Shown here in pieces: positions 24,902 through 36,589 of a stretch of DNA of 64,000 bases (within the stretch, counting starts at the first letter, position 1; each line of letters opens with the position of its first letter). Made by a program: the position numbers and the translations under genes. Location: positions 7,171,054 to 7,235,053 of the forward strand of contig OY986973.1 in assembly GCA_963920575.1 (NCBI GenBank), written 5' to 3'. Source of the stretch: Narthecium ossifragum. Its lineage: Eukaryota; Streptophyta; Magnoliopsida; Dioscoreales; Nartheciaceae. The notes below the pieces were generated by a model that saw only the letters and a program-made list of their open reading frames with translations, ran no database searches and was not told the origin of the DNA.

Positions 24902-25640
24902 TGATGAGGAGAGAGTGGGACAGGTACTAGGGTCCAAAACACCTGACCGAAAGAGACTATGAAGGCACTCCTCTGACAGATGACCAAGCCGACGATGCCA
25001 GAGATCAGCAGAAGAAAGTGAAGAGGCGGTGAGGGCGGTAAGTGATGAGGAAGCAGGGGTGAGATAGGTAGTGACAGTCGCAGCAAAGGGTAAAGGTTAC
25101 CAACCCTACGACCAGCTCCAATCTCCAGGCCTGTAAGTGGATCCTGCACACAACAAGAAGAGGAAAAAATAGTGTAGCCCAGATCACAAATACGACTAAC
25201 AGAAGCAAGATTCATATGCAACATAGGAACATGAAGAACATGAGGGAGGATAATGGGACCACTAGAGAGAGTGCCAGAGTGTAAAACATCTAAACGGTGT
25301 CCATCGACAGTGTGTATGGTAGGAGAATGCTCAACAATAACACATGAAGATAGAATAGAAATATCATATGTCATATGAGAAGAAGCACCAGAGTCAAGAA
25401 CCCATATATGATCGAGAGTACTAGGGGTAGCAGCCATAGCAGCAGAGTCTACAGAAGTAGAGGAAGCGGAAGAGGATAACTGTTGAAGGAGTCGGTTGAT
25501 CTGCTGCTGGAGACTCTGTAGAGACGTCTATGTAAGAGAAGGAAGAGCACTCTCCGATGGAACCGTAGTTACTGTAGCGCGAACTGGTCACCCTCGGCCT
25601 AGAGGATCTTGTCGTTTCTTAGGATAGAGAACCCAACAGG
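24902..25640 (-). pseudogene. Copia protease and gag-pre-integrase region
   Basis: The minus strand carries WVLDSGASSHMT, the Copia aspartic protease active site, followed by a conserved block with LHVP and SVSRICDLGY. After a frameshift comes the WHRRLGHLS motif of the gag-pre-integrase domain, close to the truncation point. Upstream, toward the zinc knuckle, there are in-frame stops in the Gln/Ser-rich linker. It is a fragment that cannot yield a working protease. Confidence 0.85.
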
Positions 25641-25649
25641 AATCCTTTA

Positions 25650-26912
25650 GCCCCCGTTTGGTATCGGGATAGCTTATTCCGGGTTAAGGGGGGTTAAGGG
25701 ATTTTGGGGTTAGAAAAGTGGGGTTAAGGAGTGGGGATAAATTTATTCTCATTTTGGTGTTTTGGGATAAGTAGTAATGATTGCTTGGGATAAGGGTAGA
25801 ATTTGTAGCTAATACCAAAAATGCCATTATATATAATGGCACGTCGAGAAGTGGCAAATAATATTAATAATATCGTACTGTAATAAAATATTAATATAAG
25901 TGGGTCCCATGTGCCACGTGTCACATCGTAATTGGTCCATGTCATCCAAAATAGTATTCTTTTAGTATTAAAAATATCATAATGTAATAAAATATTGATA
26001 TAAGTGGTCCCCCACGTGCCACATGTCACCTCGTGATTGGTCCACGTCATCCAAAATAGCATTATTTTAATAATAATAATAATATCATAATGTAATAAAA
26101 TATTAACATAAGTGGGTCCCACGTGGCACGTGTCACATCGTATTTGTCCATGTCATCCAAAATAGTATTATTTTAATATTAATAATATCATATTGTAATA
26201 AAAATATTAATATAAGTGGGTTACACATGCCACGTGTCATATCGTGATTGGTCCATGTCATCCAAAATAGTATTATTTTAATATTAATAATATCATAATG
26301 TAATAAAAATATTAATATAAGTGGGTTACACATGCCACGTGTCACCTCGTAATTGGTCAACGTCATCTAAAATAGTATTATTTTAATATTAATAATATCA
26401 TACTGTAATAAAATATTAATATAAGTGGGTCACACATGCCACGTGTCACATCGTGATTGATCCACATCATCCAAAATAGTATTATTTTAATATTAATAAT
26501 ATCGTACTGTAATAAAATATTAATATAAATGGGTCCCACATGCCACGTATCACCTCGTGATTGGTCCACATTAATTTAATAATTTAACCATATCTCCACT
26601 TCAAGCACCAACCAAACACCAGAACTTAGAAAATCCCAGAAAGTCACTCCCCAGAAAATCACTCCAGTGAAGTCACTCGCCAAAAAGTCACTCCACTTCA
26701 ACTCACTTCTCAGCAACCAAACAGGCGCTGAACAACATCATTTGAGGGTAGTATAGTAATTTAGGTCATGGTGTAGGCTTTGAAAACTGGGTTTGCTTAA
26801 CCCAGGATAAATTTATCCCCGCCTAACCCCATTAGCTAACCCCAATCTTGTTTGGGGATAAATGGGGGGTTAAGGGGGGTTATCCCCCCTTAACCCCACA
26901 CCAAATAGAGCC
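25650..26912. mobile_element. MITE M1, PIF/Harbinger-like, in the Copia element
   Basis: Ends are GCCCCCGTTTGGT on the left and the complement of GGCTCTATTTGGT on the right, imperfect inverted repeats differing mainly by transitions. It is flanked by TTA (25647-25649 and 26913-26915). Subterminal arms are rich in GGGTTAAGGGG and its complement. The middle holds part of a second MITE family (about 25845-26729, related to 60759-61465) with a 105 bp tandem array. The TTA duplication and the short inverted repeats fit the Tourist/PIF-Harbinger type. Confidence 0.82.
25860..26580. repeat. 105 bp tandem repeat array, about seven units
   Basis: Units with the core 'ataagtgggt', 'ccacgtgtca', 'tggtcca' and 'atccaaaatagtatt' begin near 25893, 25999, 26106, 26208, 26314, 26419 and 26523. 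The spacing is about 102-107 bp. Two degenerate units of the same type occur in the MITE at 60759-61465 (60940-61240) in the other orientation. Confidence 0.88.
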
Positions 26913-26915
26913 TTA

Positions 26916-27735
26916 GGTGACCCATCTTATGGCAATGAGAACAGATGTGTCGAGGATGAGCGATTGAGGGGCGCGATGAGGACAAAGCAGCAATAACACC
27001 CTCGAATCCCAAGGAAGGAGGCGACTGATGAGCAGCAACCATCAACAATCAAGTCTCCTCAGCAGTGAGCTCAGCAATGAGAGACTCAAGACTAGTCATC
27101 GGATCATGATGAGTCAACTGACCAGTGACAGAGGCAAACTCTGAACGAAGAGCCATCAAAAACTGAAAGATCCGACGACGCTCACGGGCAGCATGAATTG
27201 TAGCAAGATAGCCCTGGGGGATAGTAGAGTCTGGTGGAGGATCAAGAGCATCCAATGCACGTCAGAAATCACACATGAGATGATAAAATTGTTGCACCGT
27301 CCGATCGCCCTGCCGCGCGGAATGTAACTGAGAGTACAACTGATACTCATGAGCACTAATCGATTGAACAAACTGGCGAGTGAGACGAGACCAGATAGCT
27401 GCAGCTGTGGAAAGCTCAGCAAGGCCAGGACGGAGGGAGCGATCCACAGAACTACTGAGATAGGCACAGACCCGCAAGTCGTGCTCAAACCAAATCTGAT
27501 AAAGCGATGGAGTAGCAGGTGCAGTCGGCGCCGCAGATGTAATGGAGGCCCTTGAGGGTGTCGGAGTAGTGGATGGCGGAGGTGGCCCTTCAAGATGAGC
27601 TAGGAGGCCACGACCACGAAGCTCAATCCGAACAGTCGCAGACCAAGTAGGCCAATCGCTGGAAGATACGAGCAAGAAGTTGGTGGAATGTGGAAGGAGG
27701 GCCTTCACCGTGGTGGCAGAGGAAGGGGAAGCCAT
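26916..27735 (-). pseudogene. Copia gag
   Basis: One reading frame from the ATG at 27735 (start MASPSS) runs through a Copia-type gag domain with WPTWSATVRIELRGRGL near the N terminus and the VQQFYHLM block later. It is broken by TGA codons at about 27259-27261 and 27046-27048. Both fit CGA-to-TGA change, the expected decay of methylated CpG. The frame reaches the first half of a CCHC zinc knuckle (CSHCHKMGH), where MITE M1 is inserted; the last Cys of the knuckle lies on the far side of the MITE. Confidence 0.85.
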
Positions 27736-28008
27736 GTGCTCTATGCGCGTTGGAGGAGGGCTGCTCTGTGCTCGTTAGAGGCGTGGGGCGCTTGCGCTGG
27801 TCACTAGGCGCGGTGCTGCGCACGCGCTTGGCACTGGCTGGGCGCACACGTCAGTGCAGCCCAGCGTCGAACACTTGGCATGCACCCAAGCAACCACACA
27901 GGGAGAGATGCATAGGGGAGGGAATGCGATAGAAAGGCTGCCGGAGAAGAGAGGAAGCGTAGAGAGGAGGTGGAGCTGGAGGAAAAACTGGGAGGCAGTG
28001 GAGCTCGG

Positions 28009-28394
28009 GGTCGTGGTTGGGGGTGAATGGAGGACCGTCGTTGGCGTAGGACCTCAGGAGAGGTTGAGAGGGTGACGGGGTAGAGAGGAGGTGCCGTAGA
28101 GGACCACGGCTTCACCAGAGGAGGCTCCGTGGAGGTTGGTCGGAGTTGCGGGAGAAGACCATAGATGGCGTAGGGGACCGAGGGAGAGGCTTAGATGGAG
28201 CTCACGGTCATGGTTGGGGGTGACTGGAGGACCTTCGTCGGCGTAGGAGGACCTGGAGAGAGGTCTAGATGGTGATGGGATGGAGAGGAGGCACTGTAGA
28301 TGACCGCGGCTTCACCAGAGGAGGCTCCGTGGAGGTTGGTCGGGGTTGAGGGAGATGACCGTAGATGGCGCAGGGGACCGAGGGAGAGGCTGCG
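28009..28394. repeat. Tandem duplication of about 195 bp in the Copia leader
   Basis: The unit containing 'ggttgggggtga', 'gaccgcggcttcacc' and 'ggctccgtggaggttggtc' occurs at about 28009-28196 and again, with substitutions, at about 28206-28394. The segment is GC-rich and non-coding. Confidence 0.8.
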
Positions 28395-28450
28395 ACTGCG
28401 ATGGAGAGGAGTAGAGCACGCCACCGGCGCCAGATCTAAGAGAGAGGAAG

Positions 28451-28550
28451 ACCTCGGACGTCTGATACTATTTAAGACACTCTAATCACTCAACCCAAAA
28501 GCTTAAGCCTTTGAAAAAGTGGGAGTTAATAAGTATATAGCCTAACAGCT
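28451..28550 (-). repeat. Copia LTR end and primer site remnant
   Basis: The minus strand has TAGTATCAGA (about 28459-28468), close to the tRNA-Met primer site TGGTATCAGAGC. It is preceded by a typical Copia LTR tail (GGCTTAAGCTTTTGGGTTGAG) that begins near a TGTTAGG at about 28546. Confidence 0.6.
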
Positions 28551-29456
28551 TTTATGAGCATTATTTGAATGTATTTATGAATGTGTATTGGAGTGTATTG
28601 TGAATGTCGATCGGATTTCACGGTGTACAAGAATGTTGTACATGAATGTAATGTGTTACAATTCATATTCAACACTTGTTTATGGACAATTCAAACTAAA
28701 GACAAATGTTGATTGTATTCGCATTTGAGATAAAAGCATATTGTATTACATGACATTATGAGTTCAACACATGGACGACAGAAAAGCTACCGCTGAGCTT
28801 TCACAGTACATAAAAGTTGATTGGATTATAATACTTCAGGACATTAAATGTTATCTCAAGACTCTTACATGACAAATAGAACATTGTTAATTCAACTCAA
28901 CAGTAATCTACTACCGAACTTCAACTTGGGAAGCTTAAACTCCAATTTTCCTTCAATATAGGTTTAACACTATAATCAGCTTGGTGATGTCTTTGCCCTT
29001 GAGTTCAGATAGAAAGAACACAATCCTCTCCTTATCAATTTTGCTTCAACCGCATATTATCAAAAAAATAACAAATTTAGCTCAAAATTGTAAACATATA
29101 TTCCTGTTAATCTCATGTAGCAATCAAAGGTTGTGCACCTTACATTCCTTTTAATTACCTGATCTGATGAGCTCACGTTGCAATCAAAATTCATTCCAAA
29201 GTTATAACTTAAGGACAACACAGTTATTTAGTTGGAATGATATTTTGATCCAAAAGCCCGCATATCTCCTTCAGTCCCTCCTCTTGCGGCCGCCACATTA
29301 CCGCCGTCATGGATCTCAATTGAATTTTTCCTGAGAAGTAAAGAGACAAGACTGAAAGGAGGCGTTGGTGTTGGAGGAGAGAAGCTGAAGAAAGGTGTTG
29401 GGTATGAAGTCGTTGGCGGTTGCACCCCTCTCTCTCATCTCCGCCGCCCCCTTCTC

Positions 29457-29527
<71 letters not shown>

Positions 29528-29890
29528 TGGTGATGGCAGTACTCTCTCACTGCCCTTTCTCCTCTCCTTTTAATCACAGCTCTCCCTCACTAATCCTTTC
29601 TTTTGACCTCTCTCCGGTGGCGATCGAGAGGAGAGAGGAGTAATTTCTCTCTATGTCGGCGAGGATGGGGAGAGAAGGTGACGAGTGGGAGAGAAATTGT
29701 ATCTCAAGATGGATTAGGTTGATTTAAAACCCAAATTTGTGATGGGTCCGACACTAAATGCACTGGATTGAATCTACACCGTTTTTAATGAGTGAACGGA
29801 GATTTATGACGTGATTCACTATGGCAGCCGGTGACATAAACGATTTATGTGATCGTTCCCATATCCACTCAAGACCTCAAGAGAGGTAAA
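28551..29890. other. Intergenic DNA upstream of the GST gene
   Basis: No coding gene or transposon end is recognised. It contains the (TC)n microsatellite listed separately. The open frames around that microsatellite are products of the simple repeat. Confidence 0.6.
29462..29523. repeat. (TC)n microsatellite
   Basis: An uninterrupted run of about 31 TC units, 0.8 kb upstream of the GST start. Confidence 0.97.
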
Positions 29891-30235
29891 AGGATGAGAC
29901 AGCCCACCATCAAAATCAACCGGTCAATTGTTTCTTCCACACTGTGACGCAAGCCCTGACACACTCTTCTTGGATGGAACCGTCCAGAAGGACCAGAACT
30001 ATTCAACCCATGAATCCCATCACCGCCAAAAGAGACGCCGTTTCCATCTATCTTTATGTGATCGTTCCCATATTCACCTGATTCTTTCCCATATTCTTTC
30101 CTATTTTATTTCTTCCATCAAATCCATTTCAAATACATTTTCCTTTCTTTCTTTTATTAGTACCATTGTAATTTTTCTTTATGACCTTTTTCTCTCTCTC
30201 TCTCAAAGCGGTGACCACATCCCACCCACCTCCGT

Positions 30236-30250
30236 CCTCTATATATTCGT
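30236..30250 (+). promoter_or_regulatory. TATA box of the GST gene
   Basis: CTCTATATATTCG lies about 90 nt upstream of the ATG at 30335, a fitting distance for a plant core promoter with a short leader. Confidence 0.65.
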
Positions 30251-30310
30251 CTTGCCCACTCCTTCTCATCAAAGGCTCTTTGGTGTAGCACTATTCTTCA
30301 GTGAAGGTGA

Positions 30311-31170
<860 letters not shown>

Positions 31171-31262
31171 AGAGAGAGATGAGTGGCTGTACAACAAACC
31201 TGGAGGAGATGAGAGACATACATACATGCACTACTGTGTATGTTTATGTGGTTGCTGAGATG

Positions 31263-31268
31263 AATAAA
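31263..31268 (+). terminator. Polyadenylation signal of the GST gene
   Basis: AATAAA lies 93 nt after the stop codon, in AT-rich sequence. Confidence 0.7.
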
Positions 31269-31756
31269 GATTGCTGGTTGCTAGCTTGCAATTATAGGAT
31301 CTCTTTTTTCTTCTGATTTTAGTGGTGTCTATTGTGTGCTTCTTTGTTTCTCCTTAATCACCTATATTTCTCACTATTAATTAATAAGACTTATCTCCTT
31401 GTTTTAAATCCAAGAATTTTTAGTATCTTTCTCTTTTGATCATTTTGGTGTTCTCTATTTTGTGCTTGTTTACATCCAGTATGCTTCTTGGTACCGAAAA
31501 CTGCTTTTAATCTGGTATTCATTGGTGATGGTTGTTGGCATTCAGTGATGTCCAAAGAGGGAGGTCTTCTTGGCATTCGGGTCTGTTTTGTTCGGGTGAA
31601 CCACCAGCTTCGCGCGTCCGCGATGCATCGCGGAAACCCGATGCATGCATCACACAGCTTATTGTGTGGCAGATAGCTCCATAACATGGGTCTGGGACTC
31701 CTTTTCAAGACTTTTCTCTCTTGATTTTGTGGCTGAGATAAGCACAGCAATTGACC

Positions 31757-31823
31757 ATCAATGAGAGTGAAAAATGACCTTAGTTGATCCCTTGGACCAT
31801 CAATGAGAGTGAAAAATGACCCT
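31757..31823. repeat. Short direct duplication
   Basis: The string 'gaccatcaatgagagtg' followed by 'aaaaatgacc' occurs twice, 42 nt apart, just before MITE 31824. Confidence 0.8.
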
Positions 31824-32916
31824 AGAGCATCTCCAATCACATTCTCCATTTTGGAGAATTTGATTATCATAAAAAATATGTAAATGTGTTTTGGAGGATG
31901 GCAACTCCAGCCATCATCAACCTTATAAGGAGCAAAAACAGTTACAACCGTTCTCCTCCTATTAGTCAGTTTACATGTTCATTTTCCCTAAGTTGGCTTT
32001 ATCATATTCCCTATGTTAGCTTTATCATCCTTATCAATACTTATATCTACCTTATAAGATCCAAGGGTAGTTACTTTTATGACTCATCATCTGAGTTATA
32101 AACTTATACACACATGACATACACGTGAAATAAAATTATAATTAAATATAAAAAAGAAAAGATAGTGGGCTGATGTGGCGTAAATTATAATAAAAATAGT
32201 GGGGGCGGGCAGTTAGCCGTGCCAAGTGGCACGGCCGCACCACCTAGTTCTCAATATTGTTTCTCCATTTTAATCTCACCGCAAATATATCATCAATATT
32301 TTCGAAACGAGACTAATATTGGTAATGCATTTTGGCGGGAATACATGTTGACGGAAATTTAAGACGGGAAATTTATTCTGGGGAATTTTTTGGTAGAAAT
32401 TTTAGGGAAATATAATTTTATTATTATTATTATTATTTGAAATTTATCATGTTTTTATTTTTTATTCAAATGATACAAACTCAGTGTCAAGTGTCAAACT
32501 AATTCTCATCATGTATCTAATCATGTAAAATGATCGATCAAAATTATTGAAAATTTAGGTATAATTTAACTAATAATATATTAAATGACTTTATAAATTA
32601 AATTATATCAAATATTTTATTTAAAAAAATACTCAATATTAGTCTCATTACGAAGATATCGATGATATCTTTCCAATGAGACTAATTTCATAAAATTTCA
32701 ACATATAAATTTAATGTTATGATAAATATAACTATTTTAATATACAAGGATATCAATGACTAAAACCGTCATTCTCCCGTATAGAGAATCTACGGTGACT
32801 ATCCAAATTTGAAGAGTCACTGTAGCATCTCTATCTCTATTCTATCTGAGATAAAGAACGGTTGGGGGGCAACGGATCTCTATTTTGGAGATATAAAGAC
32901 CAGTTGGAGATGCTCT
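31824..32916. mobile_element. MITE, left copy of a head-to-head pair
   Basis: Ends are GAGCATCTCCAA and TTGGAGATGCTC, a terminal inverted repeat common in plant MITEs. It is interrupted by a Helitron at 31917-32247; without it the MITE is about 760 bp. The interior is AT-rich and non-coding, with a (TTA)n run near 32409-32439. No clear target duplication is seen. Confidence 0.65.
31917..32247 (+). mobile_element. Non-autonomous Helitron, 331 bp
   Basis: Begins TCAACCTTATAAGGAG, ends CACCTAG, and sits between A (31916) and T (32248) as Helitrons do, without target duplication. Twelve bases before the end is a perfect hairpin with stem GCCGTGCC / GGCACGGC and loop AAGT (32216-32235). It has no coding capacity. 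A second family member is at 63314-63696. Confidence 0.85.
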
Positions 32917-33500
32917 TCTCTGTATCTCCAAAATAGAGGTAGAGATGCTACGGTGACTCATCCAATTTGAAGACTCATCGTAGGTTCTTTAAATGTGAAA
33001 AATGACGGTTTTAGTCATTGATACCTTGTATATTAAAATGATCATATTTATCATAACTTTAAATATACATATTGAAACTTTATGAAATTAGTCTTATTGG
33101 AAAGATATCATCGATATCTTCGTAATGAGGCCAATATTGAGTTTTTTTTAAAGAAAATATTTGTTAATTTATAAAGTCATTTAATATATTATAACTTAGA
33201 TTATACCTAAATTTTCAATAATTTTGATCGATCATTTTACAAGATTAGATGCATTCTGAGAATTAATTTAACACTAAGTTTGTATCGTTTGGATAAAAAA
33301 TAAAAACATGATCAATTTCAAATAATAATAATAATAATAATAATAAAATTATATTTCCCTAAAATTTCTATAAAAAAACCCTCAAAATGCATTCCTGTCC
33401 GAATGCATTCCCGCCTTAAATTCCAGCCAACATGTATTCCTACCATAATGCATTCCGGTCTTGAATTCCCGTTATGATATATTCCCCCCAAAAAATGCTT
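32917..33500. mobile_element. MITE, right copy in inverse orientation
   Basis: The sequence from about 32925 to 33460 is the inverse complement, with substitutions, of about 32320-32890. Shared blocks include GATGCTACRGTGACT, the GATATC-rich stretch and the (TAA)n run near 33321-33346. Its own inner inverted repeat is missing. With the left copy it makes a palindrome with arms of about 550-600 bp centred near 32905. Confidence 0.8.
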
Positions 33501-34639
33501 CCTACCTTCTCTATGAATAAAACACACACCATCGCTCTACTTCATCATATCATTCTCTTTTCAAATCAAAAATCATACTATCTACAAATTTAGGGTCAAA
33601 CCGTAATGGACAAAAATGCCACTGTAGGCCCGCTCCCCTGCCACCCCCGAGTTGGGCCTTATGCCGAAGGTTATATGTATTCTCATCAATCGGAGGTTTC
33701 TAGTTTCAATATTTTATCAAGCTCCAGAACTCAACAGGAATTTTGGATCAAGAAACCCATCATGGCCCGATCGAAGCCTCGGTGTCAAAGTTATGGCCTC
33801 TGAAAGAGAATGTTTCCTAATTCGGATTAATGGATTATGAAAAGTTATCAATATTAGTCTCATTTCGAAGATATTGACGATATCTTTGAAATTAATTTTA
33901 TAAATATCATATATTAGAATAAAAAGTTATTTATATTATATATATTAGTTATGTTTTAACAAAAGAAACATAAAAGATATTTAAAAGAAATATTGAAATG
34001 AATAAAGAGTATAATGAATGGTCGTTGCATTGTCATCATCCTAAACACCTATATATAGTTTTTATGATAGTATTTTGGAAGACGTGGTCGGACATGCTCT
34101 TACGTTTCATTAGTCTTGATGAGCAAGCTCTAGGTGACTTTAAAATTGCTCTAACGAGGACCCATGTCGTACGTAGCACATGGACCGCTGCGACGTCTGC
34201 CCGTAGATTAGATTATAAAAAAAAGAAGCAATTCTCCATAAGATATACAATAATACAAATATCCTACCTCTTTTCGAGAAAGTATCGAGTGGGAGGTTGG
34301 CATCACGTTTCTTTACGCCAGTTCTACTTAAATCATGACACCTAATTATTCTTTAGTTTAAATAGATTAATTGTCATGTTTGCATTGGTATACAAACTTT
34401 AAATAAAGATAAAATCGAGGAAAAAAATGTTTTTCCAGAAACATTTCAGATGGAATGAGATGGAGAGTGTTGTCCGAGATTTGGCACAAATATTATTTGG
34501 ATAAATTGTAGTTTAGGACCTCCATATTTGGTATTATTTTTTTTTTAAATTCACCTGTTTTTTGATTTGTCAATCGAGGAACACTTTCGTGTTTGTTTAT
34601 AAAACAAGCCAAATTCATAAATTCGGGACCAAAATATCC
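33501..34639. other. AT-rich intergenic stretch
   Basis: No gene is seen. A short piece around 33845-33900 again resembles the MITE interior ('agtctcatttcgaagatat'). Confidence 0.55.
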
Positions 34640-34872
34640 CTCGTCAACTTTATCTCAACATTTAATGCCACATGACATAAATATGAGAGAGAGAATGGAG
34701 AAAATTCCTTAGTTATGTAATGAATTCCTTAAAACCACTTGACATAGGTATGTCAATTTTATTTTTCCATAAGTGAGGAATCTTTGTCAATTTCAAGGAA
34801 TCCTTGGTTATTAGTTAGGAATCTTTAGTTATTAATTATTACTTAGAAGATATCGTTCACATGTAGAATAAA

Positions 34873-35060
34873 ATACAGAGTGTCGAGGTTCTTTGGCTGG
34901 CCGATCTCCGGCATGATCTCTTCTAAGAGCCCGCAGTTAGCCATGTCGACCCGGATTAGGCGGGTTAGGTTACCGAGCTCCGGCGGGATCCCACCTTCGT
35001 AGCTGTTGAAGTAGCCTGGGTAAAGCTCGCGGAGGTTGCCGATTTCCGGTAGGACAATGC
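34873..35060 (-). pseudogene. LRR receptor kinase fragment, left arm
   Basis: About 62 minus-strand codons encode two to three leucine-rich repeats with GNLRELY, GYFNSYEGGIPPELGNLT and RVDMANCGL, closest in pattern to the CLV1/BAM class of receptor-like kinases. The frame is open here, unlike the right-arm copy. Signal peptide, membrane span and kinase are absent, so it is a captured exon piece and not a gene. Confidence 0.8.
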
Positions 35061-36200
35061 CGTCGAGGAGTCGTCGGAGCAGCCAGGTACTCTAAGAAAC
35101 AGAGAAGAAGAGGGAGGAGAGAGACGAAAACAGAGGAGAGAGCATGAGAAACAGAGGAGCCGGAGCCGGAGGAGGAGGAAGTCAGGTCAGCCAGAGGGGT
35201 CTGCCGTCGGCCTTGCCGTGGAGGTAGGCGGTCAAGGGTGGGGTAGGCGATCATGGGGGCACTCGAGGAGAGAGCGGCGATGACGGGGGTGAGGACGGTC
35301 TCCTCCGAGCTCGATGCCGCCTCCGAGCTCGATGCCGGAGAAGACGGGAGCCGAATCCGGAGGGGTGGAGAGAGAGAGAGAGAGAGGTCGGCGTTGACGG
35401 AGAGAGAGAGGTCGAACCGGCGGGGGGCGAGCTCGAGACCAGGGGACGGAGATGGCTCGGTAGGCGGGGGACGCTCGAGACGGCGGAGGGGCGGCGGGGG
35501 GACGAGCTTGGGACGGTGGAGGGGCGGCCGGGGACGACCTCGAGACGGTCGGATGGAAGAGATGAGGATGGAGAGAGTGGGAAAGGGGAAAGGAGAGAGG
35601 AGAGAGATATCGGCTGGAGAGAGAGGGAGTGAGAGAGGGGGGGGAAGAGAAAGTGGATGGAAAGGGGATGAATTTCATAGAATAACTAAGGAATTGGCTA
35701 AGTAAGACCAAGAAATTCCGTAGTTATGTGAGTAATTCCTTAGTTAGGCTATGAATTCTTTACTCTTACATATCCTATGATTCCTTAGTTATGTAAGGAA
35801 TTACTTACTTGGACTATAAATTCCTTAGTTTTACTTACCCTATGAATTTCTTTCTTATCCTATGAATTCGCTATTTATGTGAGAAATTCCTTACTTAGCT
35901 TATGAACTCCTCACATAAGTAACAATTTCCTCTCTCCTCCGGCCTCTCTCTCTCTCTTCGACCTCTCTCTCTCCTCCGGCCTCTCTCTCTCCACCCATCT
36001 TTCTCTCTCCTCTGCACTCTCTCTCTCCACACATCTTTCTCTCTCCTCCACACACACTCTCTCTCCACCCATCTTTCTCTCTCCTCCGCACTCTCTCTAT
36101 CTCCCTCGCTCTCCTCCGCACACTCTCTCTCCACCATCTCTCTCTCTCCTCGCTCTCGGAGAGAGGAGAGAGAAAAATGGGTGGAGAGAGAGAGTGCGGA

Positions 36201-36589
36201 TGTAACGCCCCGACCCTCCACTGGGCCCCCGCCCGCGGGCTCCTGGTCTGACCAGGATCCACCCGAGGGCCCTCACCCGACACAATATTGTCCGCTTTTG
36301 GCTCACCGCAGCCGATCAATCGATAAACCCACCAATCGATCGGACTTCCCGGGAGGTCACCCCCCCCAAACCTACTCCAGCCCAAGCACGCTTAACACTG
36401 GAGTTTTTCTGACGGATCACTGCCAGCACGGCTTTAAAACGCGTTGTGTCTATTAAGGGCTTACTATATACTTATATCGAACCCCGGACCATACCCAGGC
36501 GTTGTGGGATTGTTTACCCGGCTACCCGACTCAGCCTCGCCCTCCAGACGTAGCCATCTTGTCCCATGGTAGACCCAGCGGGCCTCACA
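36201..36589. mobile_element. Short solo LTR, 389 bp, near the fold-back apex
   Basis: Starts TGTAACGCCCCGACC, ends GGGCCTCACA, flanked by GCGGA (36196-36200 and 36590-36594). Its termini resemble those of the long Tekay-type LTRs, but it is far shorter, so it may be a deletion derivative or a TRIM-like element. Confidence 0.85.

Larger units (their letters stand above)
24902..28550 (-). mobile_element. Decayed Ty1/Copia element, 5' half only
   Basis: On the minus strand the order is LTR end and primer site (about 28455-28550), leader with a tandem duplication, gag (27735 down to 26916), a MITE inside the zinc knuckle, protease and pre-integrase region (25640 down to 24902). Integrase, reverse transcriptase and the 3' LTR are absent: the element is cut at the junction with the E2 LTR. 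Confidence 0.85.

Noticed and set aside
29395..29643. Open frames across the (TC)n tract
   Set aside because: Leu/Ser or Arg/Glu strings come from the microsatellite itself.
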